NCBI RefSeq assembly: GCF_000166355.1
Contig: NC_014652.1
Coordinates: 248,001 to 312,000, forward strand
DNA: 64,000 bases
Origin: Caldicellulosiruptor hydrothermalis 108
Lineage (GTDB): Bacteria > Bacillota > Thermoanaerobacteria > Caldicellulosiruptorales > Caldicellulosiruptoraceae
Reading direction: 5' to 3'
The stretch's first letter is position 1, and every line of letters begins with the position of its first letter. Below the pieces are notes generated by a model. It had not been told where the DNA came from and ran no database searches. It saw only the letters and a list, made by a program, of their open reading frames with translations. The position numbers were made by a program, and so were the translations under genes. Positions 49,766-59,652 of this stretch are shown one piece after another.

Positions 49766-51049
49766 ATGAAATATTTGATTATAGGTGCCAGTGCCGCAGG
49801 GCTAAGTTGCGCAAGGACACTCAGACGGCTTGATAGCAATGGAGAAATTGTTGTAATTTCAAAAGACGATATGGTATATTCACGGTGTATGCTTCATTAT
49901 TTCATAAGTGACGACAGACCTTTGGACAAGATGAGATTCGTGGAAGAGGATTTTTTCGATAAAAACAAAGTAAAATGGATAAGAAATACTGCTGTGATAG
50001 AAATTAGACCTTTCAACAAAAGCGTTGTCACTTCTGATGGCGCTGAACATACCTATGATAAACTACTTATAGCTACAGGGGCTACCCCTGTAATTCCTCC
50101 TATAGAAGGCTTAGCAGAGGGTATAGAAAAGAGAAAAGATATATTTACCTTACGGGATATAGGTGATGCTATAAAGATTAAAGAAGCGGCTAAAACAAGT
50201 AGACAGGCAGTGGTCATTGGCGGTGGGCTAATAGGGCTGGATGTTGCAGTGAGCCTTAACAAGCAGGGAGTCAAGGTAACCGTAATAGAGATGAAAGACC
50301 ATATCCTACCTCAGCAATTAGACAAGACAGCAGCGCAAAGGTACGAGAGGATTTTTAAAGACAATGGAATAGATATCATTACTGGACAAGCTGTTTCAAA
50401 TGTAATTTACGGGTTATCAGGGAAGGTTAAAGGCGTGACTTTATCAGATGGAAGTTTTGTTTTTGCCGATATGATTGTAGTGGCAGTCGGGGTAAAACCT
50501 TCTTTTCCAAGAATAGATAAATGTGATCTTGAAATTGAAAATGGAATTATTGTAGATCAATACCAGAGGACTTCTATACAAGACATTTATGCTGCTGGTG
50601 ATGCATGCCAATCGTATGAACTCTTGACACAAAGGCATATATTAACACCTATATGGCCTTCGGCTGTAAAACAGGGGCAAACAGCAGCATATAATATGGC
50701 AGGAATTGGTAAGCCTTTAATAGACAATTTTGGTTTTAAAAATTCAATGAAGTTTTTTGGCTTGAGTACAATAAGTTATGGATATGTAGAGCCACCTGAT
50801 AACAGTTATAATGTAGCAATTTGCAGTGGACCGAACTATTATTACAAGGTGGTCTATAAAGAAAATGTCTTGTACGGTGCTATAATACAAGGAGATATAT
50901 CAGGGGCAGGTGTGGTTGGTAAGCTTATACAAAATAAGTGTAACCTTTCTAATAAGTTAGTGAGAAATGACTGGAATAATGTCTTTAGGTTAACATATGG
51001 AGATTTTTTCAAACAAAATCAAGATGGAACGTTTGAATTTGCTTGTTGA
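49766..51049 (+). CDS. FAD/NAD(P)-dependent oxidoreductase of the CODH operon
   Basis: Start at ATG 49766 (GAGGGGAG upstream; TTG 49763 is too close). 427 residues of the rubredoxin/NADH oxidase-like class. FAD motif IIGASAAGLSCA, NAD motif VIGGGLIGLDVA, and FAD loop IYAAGDACQ are present. Conserved SRCMLHYFISDD occurs near residue 38. It is the usual third gene after cooS and cooF in several anaerobes, where it is thought to pass electrons to NAD(P)+. The catalytic partner is inferred from the operon. Confidence 0.9.
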   Translation: MKYLIIGASAAGLSCARTLRRLDSNGEIVVISKDDMVYSRCMLHYFISDDRPLDKMRFVEEDFFDKNKVKWIRNTAVIEIRPFNKSVVTSDGAEHTYDKLLIATGATPVIPPIEGLAEGIEKRKDIFTLRDIGDAIKIKEAAKTSRQAVVIGGGLIGLDVAVSLNKQGVKVTVIEMKDHILPQQLDKTAAQRYERIFKDNGIDIITGQAVSNVIYGLSGKVKGVTLSDGSFVFADMIVVAVGVKPSFPRIDKCDLEIENGIIVDQYQRTSIQDIYAAGDACQSYELLTQRHILTPIWPSAVKQGQTAAYNMAGIGKPLIDNFGFKNSMKFFGLSTISYGYVEPPDNSYNVAICSGPNYYYKVVYKENVLYGAIIQGDISGAGVVGKLIQNKCNLSNKLVRNDWNNVFRLTYGDFFKQNQDGTFEFAC

Positions 51050-51099
51050 AAAGATAATAAAAGCTATGTGATGCAGGTGGAGCAATTTCAAATTAGAAT

Positions 51100-51135
51100 G
51101 GGGCTGTCCAAAAAGATGAATGGACAGCCCCTTTA
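51100..51135 (+). terminator. Hairpin after the CODH operon, also the left end of an IS1182-like relic
   Basis: GGGGCTGTCCA (51100-51110) pairs perfectly with TGGACAGCCCC (51121-51131), followed by TTTAATTTT. Its left arm is also an inverted copy of the IS right end at 52465-52478. Confidence 0.75.
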
Positions 51136-52478
51136 ATTTTGCTCTTTTGACATAATGATATATTTTTGATATAATATATCAAAAATTATAACATGAGATG
51201 ATAACTCATGGCTCGTAAACATGATAAAGTCGTCTTCAAAAATTACAACCCATACCAATATTTAATGCCTATCGACCCAGAAGCTTTTATCCCTCAAAAT
51301 CATTTGGTCAGAGTAATAAAGTACAAAGGTGGTGGTACAAGTAGTTACCACCCGCTGATGTTATTAAAGTTTTAATCTATGCTTACATACAAGGTATTTA
51401 TTCATCAAAAAAAAATAGCTTGGGCTTTACGAGAAAACATTACTTTTATGTAGCTCTCAAAATATCAAGTTCCTGATTTCAGAACTATCAATAGATTTAG
51501 AAAAGAAATTTTGGGAGAGGCAATTGAAAATATCTTTGCTGAGGTGGTTAAACTTCTTACACAGTTAGGGTATGTAAACTTCGACTATTATTATCTCGAA
51601 GGGGCAAAAGTTGAAGCTAATGCAAACAAGTATTCACTTGTTTGGGCTAAAAGTACAAGAACTTTCGAAAAAAAAGTTAAGAGAGAAAGTGAAAAACATA
51701 ATCGAAGAGATTGAAAAAATAAATGGAACTGTCTGCCTAAAGGAACACCCTGAGCTTGTGGAGAAGATAACAGGTTTCATGCCAAAGAACATTGTAGCAG
51801 ACAGTGGCTATGGGCTTGATTGAAACTACCTTCATCTGAAAGAATGTGGCATAAATAGCTCTATTTAAGTATAACACATTTGATATGGAACAGACAAGAA
51901 TATTTAAGAAGGATATTTTCAATGTAAATAACTGGGAGTGCATAGCTGAAGAAGATGCCTATGTTTGTCCTGCTGGTAAGAAGGTTAAATATTTGTATCC
52001 GAAGATAAGTGCAAATGAGAGAGGATTTGTAAGTTATGAGAAGATATATCAATGTGAAGATATTTGTAATGGCTGTGAGTACAGAGAAAAATGTTATAAA
52101 GGTAAGAGATGGAAGAAGAGATTTAATATAAGACCGAGGTTAGAGAAATTGAAGGAAGAGGTAAGGCAAAGGCTGTTAAGTAGAGAAGGCAAAGAGATTT
52201 ACGAAAAGAGAAAGATAGAAGTTGAGACAGTATTTGGGATAATAAAGAACAATAAAGGATTTAGGAGGTTCCTGCTCAGGGGTATTAAGGGTGTAAAGCT
52301 AAAGTAGAGTTTGGTTTGTATTGCCTATAACATAGAAAAATTAACGAAGATAATAATAGAGGGCTGGGGCAAAACTGCCACCCAACCCTTTTTTGTTTGC
52401 TATATAGTCTAATATTGGTATTTAATAGCATCAAATGCCCGATTCTGGTTATTAAAAATTATTGTTTTTAGACAGCCC
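51101..52478 (+). mobile_element. Degenerate IS1182-type insertion sequence
   Basis: Ends GGGCTGTCCAAAAA (51101-51114) and, inverted, GGGCTGTCTAAAAA (complement of 52465-52478) match at 13 of 14 positions. Total length is about 1.38 kb, shorter than full IS1182 elements, because of internal deletions. It contains one decayed transposase gene. No target-site duplication was found. Confidence 0.78.
51208..52363 (+). pseudogene. Decayed IS1182-family transposase
   Basis: Translation starts MARKHDKVVFKNYNPYQYL then IDPEAFIPQNHLVRVI, typical of IS1182, then jumps to HPLMLLKVLIYAYIQGIYSS, indicating a deletion of several tens of codons. Later frames give FDYYYLEGAKVEANANKYSLVW, then VDSGY-like ADSGYG, the C-rich insert CPAGKKVKYLYP...CNGCEYREKC, and the C-terminal KIEVETVFGIIKNNKGFRRF. 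Stops and frame changes occur near 51460, 51714, 51820 and 52305. Not functional. Confidence 0.88.
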
Positions 52479-52528
52479 TTTTTTCATAATGAGTCTTCCT
52501 GACCATAGAAAATTCACACTTTTTACTA

Positions 52529-53356
52529 TTAACTGTTTAGAGTTTTTTTGTATAGATTTGGTGTAACTCCAAACTTGTTTTTGAATTCTTTAATAAAATG
52601 AGAAATATTTTCATACCCTATGTCATAACACACATTGGTAACATTTTCGAATTTTAATAACTCTTTTGCTTTATTAAGTTTTAAGTCTTTAATATATTCC
52701 TTTGGTGATTTCCCTGTAAACTTTTTAAAGTACTTGGTAAATTCATATTCTCTCATGTTAAATTCTTTGGCAATATCTGAAATTTTTAATTTGCGCAAAT
52801 AGTTGGTGTTTATATAATCCAAGATATGATATATTTCTGAATTTTTATCGGTTATTATCTTCTCAGCACCTCTGTATTTGAAGATATCATATACAAACTC
52901 TTGAGTATATAAATCAAGGAGAAACTCTCTGTTAACTTTTCTACTTAAGAATGTATCAACAATCTTTTTGTATGTCTCTGTCAAATCTGGACTGTACTTT
53001 CCTACAAAAAGTACATTATTGACATTGCCAAGTTCATAAGGTTCAAACTCCATTTTTAGCTTGCTCAAAACGTGGTTTATTAAATAGCTGTCTATTTCTA
53101 TAACTAATGCTTTAGTTTTTTCTTTAATTTCTAATTTAACTTTTGAATAAGGTGGCAAAATCACAAAACTATTACTGTCATACTTAAATTTTTCAGATTC
53201 ATTTATTTCTACATATTTGTCTCCTTGTAAGATACTACAAAATCTTAGATAGTTTTTTGATGAATAACTTGCTCTTGTATAATCATCAAAATCATAATAA
53301 AGTATTCTAACATGTTCTGCCTCTAAAACAGATGTTGGTGTTAGGTCACTTACCAT
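52529..53356 (-). CDS. AraC-family transcriptional regulator
   Basis: 275 residues: an N-terminal cupin-like sensing domain (about 1-165; FVILPPYSKVKLEIKEKTKALVIEID) and a C-terminal double helix-turn-helix (LKISDIAKEFNMREYEFTKYF and NVTNVCYDIGYENISHFIKEF with the final FGVTPNLYKK). Divergent from the alcohol dehydrogenase gene with a 111-bp gap, so it is a candidate regulator of that gene. GGGGGT precedes ATG 53356. Confidence 0.9.
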   Translation of the reverse strand: MVSDLTPTSVLEAEHVRILYYDFDDYTRASYSSKNYLRFCSILQGDKYVEINESEKFKYDSNSFVILPPYSKVKLEIKEKTKALVIEIDSYLINHVLSKLKMEFEPYELGNVNNVLFVGKYSPDLTETYKKIVDTFLSRKVNREFLLDLYTQEFVYDIFKYRGAEKIITDKNSEIYHILDYINTNYLRKLKISDIAKEFNMREYEFTKYFKKFTGKSPKEYIKDLKLNKAKELLKFENVTNVCYDIGYENISHFIKEFKNKFGVTPNLYKKTLNS

Positions 53357-53421
53357 TTCTATACCCCCGGCAAAAATGAAATATTATTTGCAAAAAAGAA
53401 TTAGAAGAAGAGAAAAAGTGC

Positions 53422-53439
53422 ATGTTAAAATTATAACAA
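53422..53439 (+). promoter_or_regulatory. Rex-like operator upstream of the alcohol dehydrogenase
   Basis: ATGTTAAAATTATAACAA matches the Rex consensus TTGTTAAnnnnTTAACAA at 12 of 14 defined positions and lies 28 bp before the ATG. Rex is known to repress fermentative dehydrogenases in Firmicutes when NADH is low. No rex gene is in the window. Confidence 0.55.
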
Positions 53440-53467
53440 CATTTGCAGCAGATGTGGAGGGGTAAAT

Positions 53468-54619
53468 ATGAAAACATATAGATTTTACATGCCGCCTATT
53501 AGTTTGATGGGAAGAGGATGTTTGAAGGATGTTGGGGAAGAAATCAAGGCTTTAGGCTATAAAAAAGCACTAATTGTAACAGATAAAGCGTTAGTAAAGA
53601 TTGGTTTAGTTAAAAAAGTCACTGACATATTAGATGATGCAAATATAAGTTATGTAATATTCGATGAAACAAAACCCAATCCAACAGTAAAAAATGTTGA
53701 AGACGGCTTAAAAATCTTAAAAGACAATAATTGCGACTTTTTAATATCAATTGGAGGCGGCTCACCACATGATTGTGCCAAAGGTATAGGACTTGTTGCA
53801 ACTAACGGAGGTTCAATAAAGGACTATGAAGGGGTAAACAAATCACAAAAACCGATACTTCCTCTTGTTGCTATCAATACAACTGCAGGAACAGGCAGTG
53901 AAGTGACAAGGTTTGCAATTATCACTGATGAGGATAGACATGTAAAGATGGCAATAGTTGACTGGCATGTAACACCACTTATTGCTGTAAACGACCCAGA
54001 ACTTATGATTGAAATGCCAAAGTCACTGACTGCTGCAACTGGAATGGATGCGTTAACACATGCAATCGAAGCGTATCTATCTACTGATGCAACACCGGTT
54101 ACAGATGCTTCAGCCTTGATGGCAATTGAATTGATTTTCAAATATCTGAAGAAAGCTGTTGAAAATGGCAATGATATTGAAGCAAGAGAAAAAATGGCAT
54201 ATGCTGAGTATTTGGCAGGGGTTGCATTTAACAATGCAGGTTTGGGCTATGTTCATGCAATGGCACATCAATTAGGAGGATTTTATGATTTACCACATGG
54301 GGTGTGCAATGCAGTGTTATTACCACATGTTTTGTCGTACAATTTAAAGGTGGTTCCTCACAGATTTATTGACATTGCAAAAGCAATGGGGATTGATGTG
54401 CAAGGAGTTTCGGCTGAGAAAGCCGGTGAAATGGTAATTGAGAGCATTAGGGCTTTGTCAAAAGAAATAGGAATACCAGCTGGTTTGAAAGAATTGGGTG
54501 TAAAAGATGAAGACATAAGGATTTTAGCTGAAAATGCTTTAAAAGATGCTTGTGGTTTGACAAATCCAAAACAAGCTACTGTAGAAGAGATAATGGAAAT
54601 TTACAAATCGGCATTTTAA
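53468..54619 (+). CDS. Iron-containing (group III) alcohol dehydrogenase
   Basis: 383 residues. [15 protein letters not shown] is the NAD-binding GGGS motif. The metal ligands fall in [34 protein letters not shown] and the following PH. The family includes 1,3-propanediol and butanol dehydrogenases, FucO and group III ethanol dehydrogenases. A role in ethanol formation or aldehyde reduction fits a fermentative anaerobe. GGAGGGG precedes ATG 53468. The gene stands alone and ends at a strong terminator. Confidence 0.93.
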   Translation: MKTYRFYMPPISLMGRGCLKDVGEEIKALGYKKALIVTDKALVKIGLVKKVTDILDDANISYVIFDETKPNPTVKNVEDGLKILKDNNCDFLISIGGGSPHDCAKGIGLVATNGGSIKDYEGVNKSQKPILPLVAINTTAGTGSEVTRFAIITDEDRHVKMAIVDWHVTPLIAVNDPELMIEMPKSLTAATGMDALTHAIEAYLSTDATPVTDASALMAIELIFKYLKKAVENGNDIEAREKMAYAEYLAGVAFNNAGLGYVHAMAHQLGGFYDLPHGVCNAVLLPHVLSYNLKVVPHRFIDIAKAMGIDVQGVSAEKAGEMVIESIRALSKEIGIPAGLKELGVKDEDIRILAENALKDACGLTNPKQATVEEIMEIYKSAF

Positions 54620-54630
54620 AAAATTTTGTA

Positions 54631-54678
54631 AAAACTAAAGGCGGGGGATTCTTGGATTGCCCGCCTTTAGTTTTTCTA
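54631..54678 (+). terminator. Terminator of the alcohol dehydrogenase gene
   Basis: AAAACTAAAGGCGGG (54631-54645) pairs perfectly with CCCGCCTTTAGTTTT (54660-54674), then T-run. Confidence 0.9.
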
Positions 54679-54706
54679 TTGAGATGAGATTTGACGTTTC
54701 TGGCTG

Positions 54707-56251
54707 TTAATTTAAGATGATAAAGGAATAAGATTTTATTGAAAAAGAAAGTTTTCCATTTTTTAAAGACAAGATTTTCCCAGATCCTTTAACTATTTTG
54801 CCGGCAAGCTTTATATTAGATGGCAGGGTTATAGTCTTTGATAATTCCTTGCCCGTGAAGTTAAAAATTAAAACCATCTTCTGATTATTGTAAACTCTTG
54901 CGAAACTAAGTGTATCAGCAGAGGTTTTAATTAACTGGAAGTCTCCTTTTAGTAATGGTAAGTTCTTTTTTCGGAAACCAATCATGTCTCTGTAGAAATT
55001 GAGTAAAGAATTTTTGTCTTTTTCTTGTTTTTCAACTGAAGCAACATCAGGGCCGCTATTGTAAAGGCTCATCTCCCAGTTTGTCTGTCCTTTTTTCCAT
55101 GTCTCATACCATTTGAATGGCTCTCTAATATATTCATCTGGTTTTTGTCCTTTCATGCCAATTTCTTCACCATAGTAGATGAAAGGATTGCCAGGCAGTG
55201 TCAATAATAATGCTGCAGCTAATTTCATTTTGCTATTTGACCCGATTTCGGTATAAGCTCTGTTCATATCATGGTTTGTCAAAAATGGTGCATCAACAAA
55301 TTGGGGATTGACATTTTTGTAGAGATTGTATATTGAAGAGAGGTTATTTTGCAAAGTTTGAGTATTTTCATATGTTACTCCTTCAATGATGTTTTGAGCA
55401 ATAGTAAAATTAAAGCAAGAATCAAAAATCTTTGCATATTGCGCTATTCTTTGAGGGCTGTCCCACACTTCTGCTACAAGGTATACATCTTTTTTAATAC
55501 TTCGACAGAATTTTGCATATTCTTCCCACCACGCAAGAGTATCTTTTTCTCTGCTCAAAGGATAAATATGCTTTGCAGCATCAAGCCTAAATCCATCTAC
55601 TCCTTTTTCTAACCAGAACTTGGCAATTTTCTTCATCTCTTCTCTCACAGCTTTATTGTCAAAATTGAGATCGGGCATCTCAGACCAAAATATAGCGTTG
55701 TAGTAACTATCACCCTTTTTATACCATTGTTTTGTGCCAAGGTCTGATGGTTCATCGAAGTTTGTGTTTGGTGTTGCCCAGATATAATAGTTTCTGTACT
55801 TGCTATTTTTATTACTTGATGCTTCGATAAACCAAGGGTGTTTGCTGCTTGTGTGATTTATCATCATATCTATAATTACTTTGATACCCATCTTGTGAGC
55901 CTTTTTTATGAAGTTGACAAAATCCTCATTTGTACCATAGTCGGGATTGACTTTGTAATAGTCTGTTACATCATATCCGTGATAGCTTGGAGATTCAAAT
56001 ATTGGCATAAGCCAGATGGCATTTACACCCAAGGATTTGATATATGGAAGTTTTTCAGCCAAACCATTTATGTCCCCTATGCCATCACCATTACTATCAT
56101 AAAATGACCTGACAAAAACTTCATAGAAAATCAAACCGTCTTTTTTAGTTTGAACTGGACTTTGAGAATTAGAAAGACCTGCCAAAAATGAACTGAGTCC
56201 AACTGCGAAAACGATAGCAAATATGAGTATGTACCTTAAGATTCTCTTCAT
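54707..56251 (-). CDS. Secreted GH13 alpha-amylase family enzyme
   Basis: 514 residues from ATG 56251 (AAAGGGG upstream; the frame extends 7 codons further to 56272). N-terminal signal anchor without a lipobox cysteine. The (beta/alpha)8 barrel shows GVNAIWLMPIFESPSYHGYDVTDYY, DMMINHTSSKHPWF, the nucleophile Asp224 in GFRLDAAKH, the acid Glu261 in LVAEVWDS and Asp328 in FLTNHDMNR. A C-terminal beta domain follows. A DSNGDGIGD loop is calcium-like. Likely attacks starch or maltodextrins outside the cell. Confidence 0.94.
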   Translation of the reverse strand: MKRILRYILIFAIVFAVGLSSFLAGLSNSQSPVQTKKDGLIFYEVFVRSFYDSNGDGIGDINGLAEKLPYIKSLGVNAIWLMPIFESPSYHGYDVTDYYKVNPDYGTNEDFVNFIKKAHKMGIKVIIDMMINHTSSKHPWFIEASSNKNSKYRNYYIWATPNTNFDEPSDLGTKQWYKKGDSYYNAIFWSEMPDLNFDNKAVREEMKKIAKFWLEKGVDGFRLDAAKHIYPLSREKDTLAWWEEYAKFCRSIKKDVYLVAEVWDSPQRIAQYAKIFDSCFNFTIAQNIIEGVTYENTQTLQNNLSSIYNLYKNVNPQFVDAPFLTNHDMNRAYTEIGSNSKMKLAAALLLTLPGNPFIYYGEEIGMKGQKPDEYIREPFKWYETWKKGQTNWEMSLYNSGPDVASVEKQEKDKNSLLNFYRDMIGFRKKNLPLLKGDFQLIKTSADTLSFARVYNNQKMVLIFNFTGKELSKTITLPSNIKLAGKIVKGSGKILSLKNGKLSFSIKSYSFIILN

Positions 56252-56274
56252 TGAAATATTCCCCTTTCTCAAAT

Positions 56275-56319
56275 GATATCGTTTGCATTATTATATACCA
56301 TATGAACTTTTTTGTCTAT
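56275..56319 (-). promoter_or_regulatory. Amylase promoter and cre-like site
   Basis: On the minus strand, TAGACA (plus 56314-56319), 17-bp spacer and TATAAT (plus 56291-56296) precede TGCAAACGATATCA (plus 56275-56288). The latter matches the cre consensus TGWAANCGNTNWCA at all but one defined position and covers the transcription start. Catabolite or LacI-type repression of the amylase is the natural reading. Confidence 0.7.
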
Positions 56320-56370
56320 ATTGTCCAATTTGATGCGATAAATCACAAAAAAAAAGAGGGATAAATCCCT

Positions 56371-56592
56371 CTACTTGTTCTCTTCACTTTTGGGTTTATC
56401 CAATGCAACTAATTCTTCACTGTGGTGATGTTGATGGAACTGGTGATCTTTGAAGTCAGATGCTTTTTGGGTTTCATTGCTGTGGTGGTGGTCATGGCCG
56501 TGGCAACCTCTTCCCATCATTGCTTTGTGCATGAAAATGTGTGCTAGCAAACATCCGCTCATTGCGAGAAGTATAAGCAGTGCCTCTTTCAT
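56371..56592 (-). CDS. Small histidine-rich membrane-anchored protein
   Basis: 73 residues: one N-terminal membrane helix (ALLILLAMSGCLLAHIFMH) followed by a histidine-rich tail (CHGHDHHH and HQFHQHHH). It is the last gene of the minus-strand operon with the spermidine synthase-like protein and CcdA. Metal binding (zinc, copper or nickel) at the cell surface is likely from composition. No family is firmly recognised. GGGGGAATTTAGGG precedes the start. Confidence 0.7.
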   Translation of the reverse strand: MKEALLILLAMSGCLLAHIFMHKAMMGRGCHGHDHHHSNETQKASDFKDHQFHQHHHSEELVALDKPKSEENK

Positions 56593-56615
56593 CCCTAAAT
56601 TCCCCCTCCCATTTT

Positions 56616-58886
56616 TTATTTAGCAGTTACCAAATTTCTATTTTGTAAGCTTATAAGCCCATATAAAAGAGCTCCTGCAAGCATGGCAATGGTAAATCCA
56701 AATTCCATTGAAAGCATAATTGATAAAACTGAGCCTATAACTGACATTACACCATTGAGTCCCCACATCACAGGAATTGTTTTGCTTTTCTTTTTATTTT
56801 CGCTTAATATCTTTATACCTCTTGGGAACGGCATTCCCATGAAAAAGCCTTGAATCATAACCAGTATGGCTGCAATTAGTATTTTGCTAACTAAACTAAA
56901 ATCAGAGGTCACTTTGAATATTGAGTTTAAAGAGAATATTAGACCAATATTTATTACCATGACCAAAAGAGCAGGCAAATATATTCTATTTGACAGATTA
57001 TTAAACACCTTTGCATTGCTAAAGTATGCACCTATTCCGCTGCCAATCAAAAGCCCAGCAAGTACATAATTGAAGGCAAGTACTGGATGACCCAAGTATA
57101 GAATAAACTTTTGAATAAGCGGAATCTCAATTAGCATGTAGCCTATTCCTAAGCTTGAAAAATACAAAGAAGGTTTGAACGCTTTTTCTTGAGAGATAAT
57201 TGGTGTAAACAATATCATGCTTCCCAGAAGTATGAAAAAGAAGATAAATACCAACACAGGTGAAACCCCTTTGCTAAAGTCATAAAAGTATGGCTTGTCG
57301 TCGGTTGCAGGCGTTGCACTAAATGAAAATCCGTTTTCGAACTGTACTAAAGTTAAATGGCCTTGCTTTATATGGTAAAGTGGTCCCTTATCGTTAACAT
57401 AGGGGATATAAAGCGGAATAATCTTCCCTCTGTCTGCAGTCTCTTTTAATTTCTTGCTCTCAAGTTGAGAAAAAGGTTTGTTTTTTACAATGATCAATGG
57501 ATAGTGAATATGTTCATTGCCATCCATAAGTTGAACCTCTTTAGCAAAAATAGCCATATATTTTGGAGTATCTTTAATTGCTATACCCTTTTTATTCAGC
57601 TGACGCAGAATGGTTGCTATTAATTTGCTCATATCCTCTTCATCATGAGCTAAAAAGGCAAGTTTTCCATTATCTGTTAAGTGATTCATATAGTCCTCAA
57701 GAGCTTCAACTGTAAACAGATAGTTTTCTGAAAGAGCATAACCTATGTTTTGGGATGCATTTGTCATGACCAGTGCTAAGAATATCACATCATATTTTTC
57801 CTTAGATTTTCTTACAAAATTTCTGCCATCTTCACCATAGATTTTTACTTCTGGTCTGTTATAGATGTCTCCATTAAACTCTTTAAAGTGCCTTACAGCG
57901 TCAATACTTGATGTATTTATTTCAACTCCAGTTATTTGTTTACCATTTCCAGCTAAAGCATACAGAATATCCCTACCCCCACCAGGACCAATTATCAATG
58001 TTTTATGATTGTTTCCAAAGGAAAAAGGCAAATATTCAATGTCATCTTTGTATTTGTTCAAACTGCTTTTTTTACCATCAAATCTATACATAGGTGCGTT
58101 TGCTGTTCCGTCAATTGTGACTATCATTTCATCGTTATCACCTTCTACTTTAATAACATCTGTTCGTGAAAATGCATTCCATTTGGTATATACAATCTTA
58201 GCTTTTTGGTTTGATTTTGCAATACTGCCAAGTGTTTTTGTTTTGTTTGTAATAAATCCGATGAAATTCTGTTCAATTGAGTAAACGTACTTGTTTGGTA
58301 TAAAAAGCCCAAGCAAGAAAACAGCTAATACTCCAATACTAAGTAACATTTTCTTTTTAAACTGGGCACTTAGGATCAGCCAAGCTATGACTGAAATAAT
58401 GCAAATCAAAATTACAGTTCTATATACTCCAAGATTGTTTAAAGAAAGTAACACAATTATGCTGCCAAATCCTGAACCTATGAGGTCGGCAAAATATAGC
58501 TTGTTGCTTATTTTCCCAAACTGCTCAAATACGGTGGAGAAAAAGTAACCACCTATTATAAAAGGTAATGTAGCTAGAATTAGGTAAATCAATACGTTAT
58601 TTTGAAACGGCAATACATATATGATTCCCAGTGAAAATATGTACGAGATAGAAAGAAGAAATAAGGCCTTAACCAATGAATTAGTTTTTAAATCTTCACT
58701 TTTTTGACGCTGATTGTAAGCTATTATTCCACCTATTCCAAGCCCAAATATAGCAAATGATGTAATCAAGAAAGTATAATGATACCAAAATAAGGCAGAG
58801 TATATTCGATTTAATATAACCTGGTATATAAACAATGAAATTGATACTAAGCTTATGCTAACCAAAATCACTTTCATTTCCTCCAT
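56616..58886 (-). CDS. Spermidine synthase-like protein fused to membrane domains
   Basis: 756 residues. Seven or so helices (1-230), a soluble Rossmann methyltransferase-like domain (about 260-540) with LIIGPGGGRDILYALAGNGKQITGVEIN and KIYGEDGRNFVRKSKEKYDVIFLALV, then further helices to the C-terminus. The soluble part resembles spermidine synthase (SpeE). The aspartate of the catalytic motif is not certain, so aminopropyl transfer is unproven. Related membrane-fused proteins are widespread and mostly of unknown role. It lies between CcdA and the His-rich peptide genes. Confidence 0.83.
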   Translation of the reverse strand: MEEMKVILVSISLVSISLFIYQVILNRIYSALFWYHYTFLITSFAIFGLGIGGIIAYNQRQKSEDLKTNSLVKALFLLSISYIFSLGIIYVLPFQNNVLIYLILATLPFIIGGYFFSTVFEQFGKISNKLYFADLIGSGFGSIIVLLSLNNLGVYRTVILICIISVIAWLILSAQFKKKMLLSIGVLAVFLLGLFIPNKYVYSIEQNFIGFITNKTKTLGSIAKSNQKAKIVYTKWNAFSRTDVIKVEGDNDEMIVTIDGTANAPMYRFDGKKSSLNKYKDDIEYLPFSFGNNHKTLIIGPGGGRDILYALAGNGKQITGVEINTSSIDAVRHFKEFNGDIYNRPEVKIYGEDGRNFVRKSKEKYDVIFLALVMTNASQNIGYALSENYLFTVEALEDYMNHLTDNGKLAFLAHDEEDMSKLIATILRQLNKKGIAIKDTPKYMAIFAKEVQLMDGNEHIHYPLIIVKNKPFSQLESKKLKETADRGKIIPLYIPYVNDKGPLYHIKQGHLTLVQFENGFSFSATPATDDKPYFYDFSKGVSPVLVFIFFFILLGSMILFTPIISQEKAFKPSLYFSSLGIGYMLIEIPLIQKFILYLGHPVLAFNYVLAGLLIGSGIGAYFSNAKVFNNLSNRIYLPALLVMVINIGLIFSLNSIFKVTSDFSLVSKILIAAILVMIQGFFMGMPFPRGIKILSENKKKSKTIPVMWGLNGVMSVIGSVLSIMLSMEFGFTIAMLAGALLYGLISLQNRNLVTAK

Positions 58887-58907
58887 TATTATAATTTTCT
58901 TTATTTG

Positions 58908-59639
58908 TTACATTCCAAACGGCAATTTATAAGGTAGTAGCCTGCTAAAAATTGCTGTCAAGTCTTGGAGTTTGTTTAAAAACATCACAATGCCAAGGAA
59001 AATGAGAGTAGCTCCTGCAACTGCACAGATAGCATTTTGGAATTTCTTTGCCCTTTTTATAGCATTAATCGCGTGGGGTAGATAATAACCAACGAGCAAA
59101 TACGGTATTGCAAGACCTAAGGAAAACAAGAACATGATTGTCATGCCTACAGAGGCACTTTTTGTGGTTGTGGTATATATCAGCATGGAATATAAAATTG
59201 GCCCAATGCAATGGGAACATACTATAGCAAAAAACAGACCTATTAAGAAAGTAGTAAAATATCTTGATGGTGTCTTGATGTTATCTGCACTATATTTATT
59301 CAAAAAAGAAAAATTTAGATTTAGCAGACCAATCAGATTCAATCCCATTATTATGGTTATTGCGCCACCTATTTTATTCATTATCGTGGTGTAACCACTT
59401 AACCATCTGCCAATACTTCCTCCTAAAGCCCCTGCAATTGTAAAAACAAGTGTAAAAGCAGATACAAATATAAAAGTATTTATGAGAATAAATTTCCTCA
59501 TTTTTTTGTGAAGCTCTATATCCTTCAAATCTCTAATTGATACACCTGTGATTAGTGAAAAATATACACTTATCATGGGTATTATGCAGGGTGAGAAAAA
59601 AGATGTTAATCCTGCTGCAAAAGGTAGTAAATAAACCAC
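58908..59639 (-). CDS. CcdA-type thiol-disulfide membrane electron carrier
   Basis: 243 residues, six or seven helices. Cysteines occur in the first helix (TSFFSPCIIPM) and in the fourth (IVCSHCIGPILY), as in CcdA/DsbD transmembrane domains that carry reducing equivalents outward. GTG start at 59639 with AGGAGGAT. No thioredoxin-like or cytochrome c gene accompanies it here, but the next gene upstream is an exported protein of unknown function, a possible partner. Confidence 0.88.
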   Translation of the reverse strand: MVYLLPFAAGLTSFFSPCIIPMISVYFSLITGVSIRDLKDIELHKKMRKFILINTFIFVSAFTLVFTIAGALGGSIGRWLSGYTTIMNKIGGAITIIMGLNLIGLLNLNFSFLNKYSADNIKTPSRYFTTFLIGLFFAIVCSHCIGPILYSMLIYTTTTKSASVGMTIMFLFSLGLAIPYLLVGYYLPHAINAIKRAKKFQNAICAVAGATLIFLGIVMFLNKLQDLTAIFSRLLPYKLPFGM

Positions 59640-59652
59640 TTCGTGGATCCTC

